In this document: positions 21,985 to 33,154 of the stretch, piece after piece | How the letters are laid out: each line of letters begins with the position of its first letter | Position numbering within the stretch: position 1 is the stretch's first letter | Assembly (NCBI GenBank): GCA_964036045.1 | Contig: OZ038382.1 | Location: 126,232,556 to 126,296,555 of the forward strand | DNA length: 64,000 nucleotides | Direction of reading: 5' to 3' | Source: Eutreptiella sp. 'Long Island Sound 2002' | Taxonomy: Eukaryota; Euglenozoa; Euglenophyceae; Eutreptiales; Eutreptiaceae | The notes under the pieces: generated by a model | What the model was told of the DNA's origin: nothing | The model's database searches: none | What the model saw: only the letters and a program-made list of their open reading frames with translations | Position numbers and translations under genes: made by a program

Positions 21985-24900
21985 TGAAGCGGTACCCAGA
22001 ACCCCATGACCATGGTGGGGTATACAACCGGTCTCCGTGTGCCCACTAACCCCCTGTACGGAGGGGAAGACGCCCGGTGAAGCCCGGTGAGAGCCCGGCA
22101 GGAGCGTGTCCCTTGCCATAAAGCCCCCGTGACGGCATTCCGGCCACTTGGGGCATGTTACCATGTACCGGCAAACTGCCATTTGCCGGTATCTTACTAT
22201 GTCACGCCAATCTGCCCCGCACCGCCTTCGGCCGTCGATTAGGCAACCTAACCCTAACAACAGATGTAGGTAAGACGTGTTTGTGTGAGAGATCTGGGCA
22301 TTTCAGCTATTAGCGGCCGCATCGGCAACCGATGCGTCGCCCGCTGAGATTTACACATCAGAATATCAGGAATCAACAGGGTTTTATTTTCATATTGTTT
22401 CCGTAAATTTTCACGCTTCCGTTCTGATAATCAATGTTTTGACTGCTGGCGGTTGGCTGGCGACTTTAGCGTAACCGCCAGTTTAACTGTTGTTTACAGA
22501 CATTTTAGCGCAATCCGTGACGAAGACTCTAAAGTCTTCAGGAATTGCATTGATGCATCTGCAATTTTCACATTGTACACTCGCAACCTTAATCCGAATT
22601 TTTCAGGATGTCGAAATCGGATTTTCGACTTCGACATCCCCGCACTTGATTTGACCTCTTTGGAGTGGACCTACGTGCTTCCCTATGCACGAATCAACTT
22701 TCCTTTTGTCTTGCCCTCCATTTGTCTTAGAGATATGGGCAAAACAAAGTTGATTCGTGAGGCCACTTGTGAGGGTCATATCTCGTGCTGCTTGCGAGGA
22801 ATGACAATAGGGAGCATGGGATGTATTCACAATACTCCCGACGTAATTTAGAAAGCTTTATACGCCTTGCGTCTCCACACGTGCGCGCTAGCGTAATGGA
22901 TCATGGTCAAGAGGGTAGAGTTTGCGTTATAACTCTTTGGCCATGATATTGCGTGCGTTAGGATAACTTTCGAGTGTAGCGCGCGAGTGTTGGTGTTGCA
23001 TAGAAACTTTTCTTGAGTTCCTATGAGCGATTGACACAAAGTTATGCCCTTGAAGGGGCATGACATATCGTGGGGGGGGCTACCTTTTTGGGCAGTATGT
23101 GGTATGTGCCATGTGTTGTATTGCGTGCCCATTTGGCGGGTTTGGCTAAGAGCGATACACCCACCAATGGACCTCATATTGCACGAGGCCCTTTCTTATA
23201 CTCCCCACAATCAATTGCAAGCCTAACCTTCGTGGAGGAAAGCTTGTGTGGCGATCCCAAAGCGATGCGTTGGGAGCCAGGTGTGTGTTTTGCAATTTTC
23301 CATATTTTCATGTGCCCACTTGGGAAGTAGCGCTCGTGACCCTTCAAAGCGCCCCAAGTGGAGCACATATGTGGAATCGGAGGTCATTGGTGTCAAGTCA
23401 TTGTGTTTAGAAGGATTGGTCGATTACTCAATCCAAGCCGAAGATATTATGATATATTTGTGCGCCTTTCAAGGCACTTTTGGGTGTTTTTTCGCCAATA
23501 TTGCTGTTTTCTGCCCGTCATGATGTCAAGTGGCGACCGTGTATCTCAACGTTGCGCTCAATTGACATCATGACCCAAGTATGTAATGGGGGTACATACT
23601 TCGGTGCCCAACAAATCTTGGATCCGGCGAATAACTCCTCTTGGGCTTGGCATACCGTGGCCGCCATGTTGGCGATTTGGGACCATCCCAAATCATGGGC
23701 TCACTTGGCGACCCTGCCATTCCCAAAACCGGAGGAGTTGGGCGACGCCCAAAAGATATGTTGGACACATATGACTTGATACCAATCCTATGGCACCCTC
23801 CGGTCCAAGTCGGGCATGTGCCTCATTTGCCTCAACCATGAGTGTGCGCATTTTCGGCCATTTTGAGCAATTTTCCACATTTTCTGCCCGCCGTGCACCA
23901 TGTTCAGCCACCTGGTGCACGCCGGATGCATGGACCAATGGACCATATATGACATGGGTGATATGGGCATTTGTCCCCACGGCTCGCACACCATGTGGGC
24001 GAGGCGGAGCAACCTTCGTGAGGGTGCTAGCCCAAAGTGAGTGTGGACAATTTTGCCATTTTGGCACTTGTGGACCCAATTGGGATTGTCACCACGCCGA
24101 GTGGCATGGAGATTTTTGAGAGCTGAGGGGATGGGAGTCTTAGTTAGACTCCCCGTTGATCGCGTATGGAATGGCGGATCCCATCTTCAAGCCGGCGTGG
24201 AGATATACTATTGGGAGCACCCCCAAATTTTGGGTCATTTTGAGTAGCGGAAATGACCCCCTTTTGGGACCACAATTTCACCCCTCAATGTGGTCAATTG
24301 GCGGCCCCATATCTCTATGCCCACAGGGAGCCCGGACCCATCTTCAAGTTGTACACTCAGATAGAAGTCCTAGGTCCTGCCTCCCACCCTGTGAGCCATT
24401 GGCCTTGCCCTGGCTGGGCGAGACACGCGTGAGAATGATGCCAACTTTGGTGATTTTGGCATCATGACCCCACTTGACGAACCCGTGGTGCCTAGATGCC
24501 GGGGCCTCAGAGGGAGCCAGGTTGGGTGAGGGCTTCAGAAAGTTCGTACTTGGAGGGCATGGGGTCAGTTGCCTCGTCCTCGCCTCTGGCAGGTCGAGAC
24601 GGGGGGTCAATTTTGGAGATTTTTGAGCTAAATTCAGTTTGGGCTGAAACAGCCCATTTTCAGCTACCAACTCCTAGGGGATAATGGCGGGGCCATATCT
24701 CTGTCTCAGAGTCGAGTTGGGACCTGCCGTTAAGGGAGCATAGGGAGCGACTGTTGGTCCGTCTTGGAGCCTCTTGGTTGTCAGGAGCTCGCCCGTGGCT
24801 GGGCGGGACACCCCCCCTATTGGCAGGGTTTCAGGGTCCGGACTGAGCAGGGCATGGGTTGTGTTTGAGCCCCCGCCCCCACCAGCCACTGGGAGGGTCG

Positions 24901-25170
24901 GACCTGGGATTGGGATACGAGTTGGGACTGAGTGTTTATTGTCCTGTGATGCCCTTACCCCAGTCCAGTCTTAACCCCATGTGTACATATCCTGATGTGT
25001 TGCTGTACATACTTTTGTTCCCTTGTTTCAAAGTGGCAAGGATCCTGAAACGCTTTGTCACATGACAAGAGCGTAATTGATGCCCCTGTGAGCGCAGTGC
25101 TTTGCCTGCCTGCTTGCTTGTGCGTGTCACCGCAGCGTCCCGTGGCGAGGCCCCCCACGGGAGCGCGTCA
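21985..25170 (+). repeat. 5' LTR of retrotransposon B (3186 bp)
   Basis: Runs from TGAAGCGGTACC to GGAGCGCGTCA and matches 36347-39533. The segment around 22350-22760 aligns with A's LTR when both are read in the sense direction (for example AGAATATCAGGAATCAACAG and a GGATTTTCGACTTCGACATC block), so A and B share LTR ancestry. Short reading frames inside it are not supported as genes. Confidence 0.95.
25047..25057 (+). promoter_or_regulatory. Putative 5' end of element B transcript (self-primer segment)
   Basis: TGAAACGCTTT, 124 nt from its start to the LTR end, is the exact reverse complement of the 11 nt that directly follow the LTR (25171-25181). In Tf1/sushi-type self-priming the first 11 or so transcript nucleotides pair with such a site, so transcription would start here. 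TACATACTTTT at 25007-25017 is a possible TATA-like element. The 3' LTR keeps the same 11-mer at 39409-39419. Confidence 0.65.
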
Positions 25171-25181
25171 AAAGCGTTTCA
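25171..25181 (+). promoter_or_regulatory. Candidate self-priming PBS of element B
   Basis: AAAGCGTTTCA begins at the first base after the 5' LTR and pairs perfectly with 25047-25057. There is no TGG-initial tRNA primer site here. The exact placement makes coincidence unlikely. Confidence 0.7.
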
Positions 25182-25524
25182 CCGCCGCGGGGTTACCCAT
25201 CGGTCGCGTGCCACTCGGGGCTACCAACCCCGAGCAGCGCGGCGCAGCAGCTCGCAGCTCGCAGCTCGCAGCGCAGCGCAGCGGCCCGCAGCGTCGCCCA
25301 GAGCATCGCCCTGAGCGACCACGGAAGCGCCGCGACCGTGAAGGAGGTGCACAGACCAGGACTCCCTCATCAGCGAGTCCTATCGGCCGACCAGCAAGGC
25401 CGCACTCCCAGCTACAGCAACCACTTCCACAACCACCGGCCGACAAGCACCGGCCGCACTCCCAGTCCAGTGCTACATCACCAACCTCAACAACCACCCC
25501 AGGACCACTCCATCAAGAGCACCG
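25182..25524 (+). other. 5' leader of element B
   Basis: About 340 bp of leader between the primer site and the chosen gag start. It contains short tandem GCAGCTC units at 25246-25275. The frame open from 25055 has no conserved content. Confidence 0.5.
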
Positions 25525-27729
25525 ATGGTGAACTGGGACGAGGCAGGCAAGACCTGGCCGCAGCCCCACCCCCATGCGGCGCGCCTACTGCGTGGGTTGC
25601 TGTGGGGGCAGCAGTACCGCCACAGCAATCCCCAGTGCGAAGGCGGCATGCCCGGGAGCTTCGAGCTCCGCGAGGACATGGGCGAGGACCGCCTGCGGGC
25701 AGTGGAGGATTGGCTGCGGGCGGAAGGGTATGAGTACCGCTTCCGCCGCAAGCGCTGGAGGACCTGGACCCGCCCGGACAAGCCCGGCGAAGGGCTGCGC
25801 CCCGACGGGATTGAGGAGGACGAGAAGCCCAACGAGTACCCGTCGGGCGCCTCGATCAACGTCTCCATGTGGGACATGATCCAGAAGGAGTTCCCGGCGC
25901 TGGGGAACGAGCGCAGGCTGCAGGGCAGCAACAGCAGCAGCGCGTCTCCTGGGAAGGAGAAGCGTTCCGCCGGGGACAGGAGGCGGGACAGAAAGTGGCG
26001 GGAGTACCAGGAGTCCCTGGCCGCCGAAGCCGCCCAAGGCGCCAGGGGCGGAACCCCAGCCCACAGCCCCCAACAGGCCGGTGGAGGTCACCACCCCGGC
26101 CACACCACCCTTGGTGACTTCCTCCAAGTCGCCAAGCCTGCCAAGGCCAAGCCCCGTCAGCTGCACCTGATGAAGACAGGCCCCAGCAGCGACGTGGAGT
26201 CGGCCCACCGCGGGAGGATGCCGGCCGACCAGGCCAGCTCCAGCAGCAGCGTCGCTCCCGACCAAAGGGACGTGGCGCGCGCCTGTGAGCGCGCCTGTGG
26301 GGTGCCCTGCAACCTTCGGATTGCCCGGCAACGGGCCACGCAGCAGAAAGCTGCCACGGAGGGCGCCGTCGGCATCGCCCAGCAGGAGGCTGCGGAGTCA
26401 GCGCATGGCATGGCCATCCACGCCTCGGCCGTGGCGGCCATTGCGGCCGGACTCACGGCCGGAGCTGCCCATGAGGCAGCGATTGCCCAGGTCAAGGGTG
26501 AGGTGGCGGCAGCCGACGAGGAAGCCCGCCTCACGCAGGAGGCCATTCCCTGCAAGGAGGCCAAGGTGAAGGCGCTGGAAGAGGCGCTTACCCAAGAGAG
26601 GGCAAAGAAGGAGGCGGAGGAAAGGGCCCACGCCGAAGCAACGGCCAAGGCCCAGGCGGACGCCGCCAAGAAGGACGCCATCGAGGCCGCGCGACGGAAG
26701 GTCGCTGAGGAGAGGGCCAAGACGGAGGCGGAGTTGGCGGCGTTGGAAGCGGAGAAGGCTCGGCTGCAGCAGGCCCGGGAAGCCGAAGCGGCTCTTGCCC
26801 ACGAGGAAGCCGAGGGGCGAGCTGCCGCAGCCACAGCCGCCGCAAAAGCGGAGGCGGAGGCCAAGCTCCGCCGCGAGACTCCCCCGGGAGGATCACGAGT
26901 GGAGACCCTTCGAAAGCTTTTCGAAGGGGACGCCTCCTCCAAGATGGCGCTGGATCCAGAGGAGGTGGACACGGGCAGCAGTGAGAGCAGTGGCCCCACT
27001 GCCCATCGACGGAGGAAGGGCAAGGGGAAGACCCCCGAGAGGTCACGGAGGCCAGCGGGTGGACACCCCCACGACAGCGACCCCTTCTTCACCGCCAGCG
27101 ACGGGGATGAAGGAGGCCGCGGACATTGCCGGGGAGTGGCTGGCGGAGGAGGCGGAGACGTCCCCATGGAGCCGGAAGGTGGGGATGAGGATCTCCCTCC
27201 TCCCTACCAGAGCTCGGAGTCTTCCGAGACCGAGACGCCTAGGTGGGGCGACATGGACGAGGATGATGACATGGACTTCGACTACACGAAGAAGCTCCCA
27301 TTCTCGGACCGACCGAGGCTACCTGGCAGAGACACACCGGGACCCCCTGGCGGAGGACCATCAGGACCCCCTGGAGGACGCCCACCAAGTGGACCCCCTG
27401 GAGGCGGACCACCGGGCGGGGGAGGACCCCCTGGACCGGGCGGACCCGGCAGAGGCCCTCCTGGAGGACCCCCTGGGGACCCCGACGACCCACCAGGGGA
27501 CGGCGACCCGGATGCCACCCGGCGGTGCATTGTCTACCTCCGCAGGAGGGTCCAGTCCCTCGAGCGCGAGGTAGACACGGGCAAGGGCGAGATGACTCGC
27601 ATCGCTAGGGTCGCCGCGCGCGCACAGAGAGAGCTGGACATGCCAAGATCGAGATGGTCAAGAGCGCCAGCGTCGCCACTGCCACCCAGAAGCTGCTGGA
27701 CATCGCCAGGGGCGAGACCAGGTCCCTGA
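25525..27729 (+). pseudogene. gag: Gag N-terminal extension, element B (coiled coil, PPPY, Gly/Pro repeats)
   Basis: ATG at 25525 opens a 734-codon frame. Residues 1-120 look globular (MVNWDEAGKTWPQPHPHAAR, REDMGEDRLRAVEDWLRAEG). Residues 260-450 are Ala/Glu/Lys-rich and predicted by eye to be a long coiled coil. Then come an acidic segment with a PPPY motif (EDLPPPYQSS, near 27202), a collagen-like run of GPPGG units (27340-27500), and the start of another coiled coil. After about 27640 the frame loses sense and the coil continues in the next frame. PPxY motifs recruit Nedd4-type ubiquitin ligases in retroviral budding; whether this one does is unknown. Confidence 0.7.
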
Positions 27730-28295
27730 ACAAGGTCATCAGCGTCCTGCAGCAGAGGCTGGACGCGCTGGAAGCCCGTGGGAGCGTCCGCAGCGACCAC
27801 CCACCCCTGGAGTCTGGCTCGTCAGACGACGGCTGGGGACCCGGACCAGGTCCAGGCAGACCCCACGCCCCCGGCGGAGCCCCCAGGAGTCGCCCCAGCG
27901 CCAGTGCCCCCTCCCTCAACGCCCCCTTTCACCACAGCGCGGGCCGCCGCAACGAGCGCGTGCCGCCCGGCAGTGGCAGTGAGGAATGGCGTCATGAGTG
28001 GCTCACTGCGGAGTTCCGCAACCGCCGTGCTCCACCGCGGACACCGGTACGCCCCCGACGCCCCGCACGAGCCCCGGAGCCAATCCCAATGGCTGTTGGA
28101 CGTTATGATGGACTCAGGGATGAGGTCCCCAGAGGAGAGGTGGAGTGGGATGTCGGTGGAGGTGAGAACCCGGATCTGGACCTGGAGGAGTGCGACATTT
28201 CCCCCGCCGCGTGGTGTACGACGGGAGGCAATTACGCAGGCGCCAGCGCCGTGATGAGGAGGCATACATGGAAGGTGTACGGCGTGAACATCTAG
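27654..28295 (+). pseudogene. gag: Gag middle region, element B
   Basis: Continues the coiled coil (TQKLLDIARGETRSLNKVIS) in a shifted frame, then a Pro/Arg/Ser-rich linker and DGLRDEVPRGEVEWDVGG. The sense moves to the capsid frame near 28190-28260. Probably a segment of one long gag separated by indels. Confidence 0.6.
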
Positions 28296-29893
28296 GTTCA
28301 GCGTACATGGAGGAACCGCGGCGTAGCCACAGGGATTCCGGGGAGGAAATGGAGGTGGCAGCCGTGGGAGTCCGTGGGAGAGGCCGATGGGAACCTCGGT
28401 CGACCTCGCGGCCGGCGTTCATGGTCTCTAAGGCCGCGGATGCCGCCGTGTGGGAAGACTTGAAGGACATCAAGCCCCCCATGTACGATGGCAACCCCCT
28501 CAACCTCGACCGCTTCTTGGAGAAGCTGGACGATTGGGGGGTGACCGTCACTGAAGACATGGATCCCGCAGATGCGGAGAAACATGTCTTCAGACGGTTC
28601 AGGTACCGCCTGCCGGAAGTGCTCCAAGAGCTATACTTCGTGGCAACCAAGGAGGGGAAGATCAAGACCCTCAAGGAAGCCAAGAAGTGGCTCGACGAGC
28701 AGGAGCGGGTGGACGCTCCGCAGGTGGCTGCCAAGCAGTGGAAGTCCATCAAGCTTCAGCATGATGGACGGGAGATCCGCCTACGAGACTGGCGAGACTT
28801 CCGAGGGCAATACACCCTCTTCCGGCGCAACGTGGAGGACTGGAACGAAGGTGACGAGCAGGCTCGCCTGCTCTCCATGCTGCCGGAAGCATGGATCAAG
28901 AGGGTCACCAAGGAGGAACCCAAGAGGGCCAAGTCCAACCACACGGTCAAGATGATGCTCGCCAAAGAGTATCATACGAACGTGGTGGCTTTGACGAGGA
29001 AGAACGTGTCCCGGGATGTCAAACGGCACTCCCTGCGGAACGCTCTCCTCATCATCGTCTCGGGCGATCGCGAGAAGACCGCGATGTGGCGCCTTGACGA
29101 GTGTGACGTGAGCGGCCAGACCATCCGTCTGCAGGCCATCCCGGCGCCAATGTGCTGCGACGAGATCCTGGAGTGGGTTGGAGAGGAAGTACTCAAGGAG
29201 TACCGGAACCTCCACCACACCCGCGGGTCGAGGCCCGGCGACCGCGACGTCAAGTACGTTGGCGAGGGGCCCGGCGGGGAAGCTGCCATGGACCCAGCAG
29301 GAGCCGATGGCGATGAAGCTCTCGTCGACGATGACGACGACGATGGGCCCGCCGAGATGGCCGTTTATGCCTTCGTGGCCCACAACGGCGAGGGGAGCAA
29401 CCGGGGAAGCTGGAAGCCCCTGCAGCCGGGTTCGAAGAAGAAGGAGAAGAGGGACCCTCGCCGCATTGGCGACCCTCCGCTGTCCTTTGGGGAGTTCATA
29501 CGAGCTCACCCTCAGGGCTGTCTCGTGTGTTATGGGAGGAAGAAAGGCTTCAACCATGACCACCGAACATGCCCCACCCACCAAGCCGACACGGAGGCCT
29601 ACAAGAAGGCGCACGAGTCGAAGAAGCGTGCAGCCGCGGGTATCTGGGAGGCCAAAGTGGAGGTGGACAAGGACGAGCTCTCCAAGCTGATGTCGGTGGG
29701 GACCGAGTTGGCCAAGGAGATCCAGGAGATCAAGAGGAACTGGGTCCCCAGGTCGGACAACAAGGACAAGGAGAACAACCAGAACGACCAGAACAAGGAC
29801 AAGGACAAGAAGCCTAGGAATAGGAGGAAGAAGGGTATCAACGAGGTTGATGCGGAGGAGAATACCCCTACTTCCACAGCCGACGCCCCCTAG
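28190..29893 (+). pseudogene. gag: Gag capsid and nucleocapsid, element B
   Basis: A 567-codon frame, intact in itself. Residues 90-300 are capsid-like (IKPPMYDGNPLNLDRFLEKL onward), homologous to element A. Near residue 440 is PRRIGDPPLSFGEF, then the long-spaced knuckle C-x2-C-x8-H-x4-C (CLVCYGRKKG...HDHRTC). The tail is Asp/Lys/Asn-rich (KENNQNDQNKDKDKK) and basic at the end. The first ATG is not necessarily the natural start because the upstream gag reads into it from another frame. Confidence 0.85.
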
Positions 29894-29944
29894 CGGAGCC
29901 CCTGCAGCCAAGGGCCCCAGCTAGGGCGGTCGCAGGATGGTGTC

Positions 29945-30727
29945 GTGGGAAGCGCCACACCATCCCAATCGGGAGTCGGTAAGCACAAAGGGATTGCCGC
30001 GGGCAGAAGGCCCGGTCCGGCACCCAGTCGCGGTGGCGGGGTGAGGGCAAGTGAAGGCACGAACCCTTGCACCCGTCCATCCTTCGCGACCAAGAATGTG
30101 TTTGATGTACTTCAAGATCTATCCGAGAGTATCGGAGGATCACCCGGACCGCAGCTGGACGCTGCAGATGGGCAGCCTGAGCCCATTGTCCACGACCTGC
30201 ACCAGTCGCTCGTTGAGATTCCGGAACGGCCGGAGATCCTGAGCTTGCACGCCGTGCGCCGCGTTGGACGCGAGCGGCAGTTGCACCTTAAGGTCCGTGC
30301 CTTATGCGGGGAAGTGGAAAAGGTCTTCGACGTGTTGGTCAACACTGGAGCACAGGTCAGCTTGGTCAAGGCTGGCCTACTTCCACCGGAGTGTTTGACC
30401 GACAGTCGGAAACTTGTCAGGCTGAAGGTGGCGAACGGCCAGTACATGGTGGGAGGCACGAAGGAAGCGGCCATCGGGCTGCAGTTCGTGAACCATCGTG
30501 AGCTGAGCCGCCCAGACCTCGCCAAGGAAATCCTCCTGCAAGGTCGCTTCTACGAGGCCGAAATGGACTGGGACATGATCGTTGGGTACGACTTCATGAT
30601 GGAGACGGACTCCGGCGTTATCCCGGCCCAGGCTTCCATGACCCTGTACCAGGACTACCAGCTCTCGTGGCTTTCGTCACCTGAGCACCATGTGGAATGC
30701 CAATGGATCCACCCGAAACGCAATTAG
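29945..30727 (+). CDS. pol: Aspartic protease, element B
   Basis: A 260-codon frame with the retropepsin signature LVNTGAQVSLV near residue 136: the catalytic triplet reads NTGA here, where A has DTGA. The first residue of the active-site Asp-Thr-Gly is therefore Asn, which should abolish or cripple activity. The second lobe has WDMIVGYDFMMETDSG. It ends in TAG at 30725-30727. The following RT frame begins 60 bp later in the same phase, with a second TAG between, so protease and RT were one reading frame in an ancestor. Confidence 0.85.
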   Translation: MGSATPSQSGVGKHKGIAAGRRPGPAPSRGGGVRASEGTNPCTRPSFATKNVFDVLQDLSESIGGSPGPQLDAADGQPEPIVHDLHQSLVEIPERPEILSLHAVRRVGRERQLHLKVRALCGEVEKVFDVLVNTGAQVSLVKAGLLPPECLTDSRKLVRLKVANGQYMVGGTKEAAIGLQFVNHRELSRPDLAKEILLQGRFYEAEMDWDMIVGYDFMMETDSGVIPAQASMTLYQDYQLSWLSSPEHHVECQWIHPKRN

Positions 30728-30787
30728 CTCGAAGTGGCCGCGCTGGACACTGAGCCAACTGGGCCAGCAAACCAGGAGTAGGGCGTA

Positions 30788-32662
30788 ATGCCGGAAGTGG
30801 CGAGCCGAGTTGTTGCGGACCTGGGAGCTTCGGATCTGGCCCTGGATGCGTTCTCTTCAGGAACCTCCGCCCATCTGCGGGTTTGTGAGATGTACTGGAG
30901 CGCACAGGACTCCGCGTGGAAGAAGCACTGGGGTCCGCATCAGGGCTTGATGTGGATCCATTGCCCCCGAGGGGACATTCCAAGGGCGGTAGCGAAGATA
31001 CGCAAGGACCGCTCCAAGGCAGTGCTGGTTGTTCCCATGGGATGCACCGAGGAGGAAAGTACCCGACATTGGGTAGTCTCATTGACCAACATGACCTTAA
31101 ACAAGGTCGTCCTACCGGCTGGAGAGAGTGTCTATCAGGACGCTAAGGGACAGCCCATGCCACCCCAGAGATGGCCAACGGAATTCCACTATGTGGATGG
31201 GGGCCTTGATCAGGCCGACGCCACGGATTTCGTGTGTGTCAACCGCATCATAGCGGAGCCATGGCGGCAATGCTTTGCGGTTCCCCCTGTTGACATCGGA
31301 GAATCGGAAGACCCCCTCACGGACGAGGAGTTGGATCTGGTTCAGGGGTATCCGGATCAGCCCTTTCACGACTGGAGAAGCCAGCGTGAGGGCAAGGGCC
31401 AGGACAAAGCCTGGTGGGAAGTGGACGCCATCGTCTCTGGTTCCTGTGATGGAGATACCTTCGTAAGGAGGGTACTGGACCACTTGTCCAGCCAGGACGA
31501 GCCAATCGGCGGGAACCCACCCACCTACAGCGATCTGTTCCGAGGCAAGACCGGAGATGGCCCTTTGGGCCACCTGGGAAGACCGCCTGAGCCGAAACCC
31601 AGGGGGTTCGCTACCCCTCAAGTAAGCTCCGTGGTTCAAGTGCCCGGAAAAGCCAAGGCGGAGTCCGATGAGTGCCCCAAGATCCAGGCATTGAGGGCCA
31701 GGCTGAAGCAGAAGTATGGTGATACCTTCTTCAGCGGAAAGCCTGTGTTTCCCCCACCGGTGCGTGGACCGTATGGTGAGGCCAAGATACAACTGAAGCA
31801 GGACCCCCGTGTGTATCGGCACCGGAAGTTTGCCCTGAGGGGCGAGAGGAAGGAGACCATGGAGAAGATCCTCCGTGACTTCATCCAGAGAGGCTGGCTT
31901 GAGCCGTGCCACTCCGAGTGGGCCTCTCCGTGCTTCGTCGTCCCCAAGAAAGTGGCCGGTGAGTGGCGGCTCGTGGTCGACTACCGCGGCCTAAACGCCC
32001 AAACGCAGCACGACAGCTTTACGCTGCCCCTCATTGAGGACATGCTGCAAAAACAACACCGGCGGAGGATCTTCACGGTGATTGACCTGAAACATGGTTA
32101 TCATCAGATGCCTCTCGCCGAGGAGTCCCGTGGCTGCACAGCCATGAGCACCCCACTTGGACCTCTCCAGTGGAAGGTGATGCCCATGGGTGTTACCAAT
32201 GGCAATGCGGCTTTTCAGCGGATGCTGGAGAACCTGCTTGAGCCGGTGCGTGACTGTGCGGACCCCTTCGTGGACGACGTGATCATCGCGTCCGGGGACC
32301 CCAGTATGAGCTACGAGGAGCTCCTGGAGGCACATGAGAGTGACGTCACTCGAGTGCTGGACCTTCTGGTTCGGCACAAACTCACTGGCAGCAGTGACAA
32401 GGCCACCATTGCGGTAAGCGAGGTGGTCTTCGCTGGCCACGTAGTCGGGAACGGGCAGCGAAAGCCCATACCTGGCAAGGTAAATGCGATTGAGCACTGG
32501 GAAAAGCCGAAAACGGTCTCTGAGCTACGGGCGTATCTGGGGTTCTGCAACTACTACCCGGGGTATATCAAGATGTATGCCGAGTATGCAGCCCCCATGA
32601 CGACCATGCTCAAGGGCAACCGAGAGGAGACCAAGAAGGGGTCCAAGAAGGCTCTGGTCTGA
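30788..32662 (+). pseudogene. pol: DIRS-like module and reverse transcriptase, element B
   Basis: Residues 10-85 carry the extra module: LALDAFSSG, SAWKKHWG, WIHCPRGDIP, AKIRKDRSKAVLVVPMG. A variable linker follows. RT begins near residue 370 with WLEPCHSEWASPCFVV, WRLVVDYRGLN, FTVIDLKHGYHQM, LQWKVMPMG and FVDDVIIASG (32267-32278), then FAGHVVGNGQRK and GFCNYYPGYIKMYAEY. The frame ends at TGA (32660-32662), where element A has Trp (LAW), so it is a nonsense mutation in the RT-RNase H connection. Confidence 0.92.
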
Positions 32663-32692
32663 ACTGCTGAGTCCGACCGTGCCTTCGAGGGG

Positions 32693-33154
32693 ATGAAGCA
32701 GGCGCTGCTATCCGCAGTGGGTCTGCACCTCGTGGATCCTGATCGAGGGTTCGTCCTGCGCACCGACGCTTCCGACTACGCTGTTGGCGCTGTGTTGGAA
32801 CAAGTGCTTGACGATGGGAGGCACGTGCCCGTGGCCTTCTGGAGCCGAGTCCTGGCGGAAGGCCAGAGACGGACGTGGACGCCCCGAGAAAAGGAGGCGT
32901 ATGCCATCGTCATGGCTCTCAGGAAATGGGCTGGGTACATAGCCCTCCATCCCGTCACCGTCTGCACCGACCATCAGAGTCTGCAGTCGTGGCACAAGGA
33001 GCACGTGGACACCCCCTCTGGTCCGCCTCCCGACGGGCAAGATGGCACGAGACCTTGGCCAAGTTCGACCTCACGGTTGTGTATATTCCTGGGAAGGATA
33101 ACACCGTGGCGGACTGTCTCAGCAGGTGGGTCTATCCCGCCAGCAAGGGCATGA
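32693..33154 (+). pseudogene. pol: RNase H, element B
   Basis: Continues the RT frame after the TGA. It holds the catalytic acidic positions in LRTDASDYAVGAVLEQV, REKEAYAIV and VCTDHQSLQSWHKEHVDTPSG. The frame breaks near 33025-33045: the sense then moves to the integrase frame, giving SRRARWHETLAKFDL and KDNTVADCLSRW. Confidence 0.9.
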
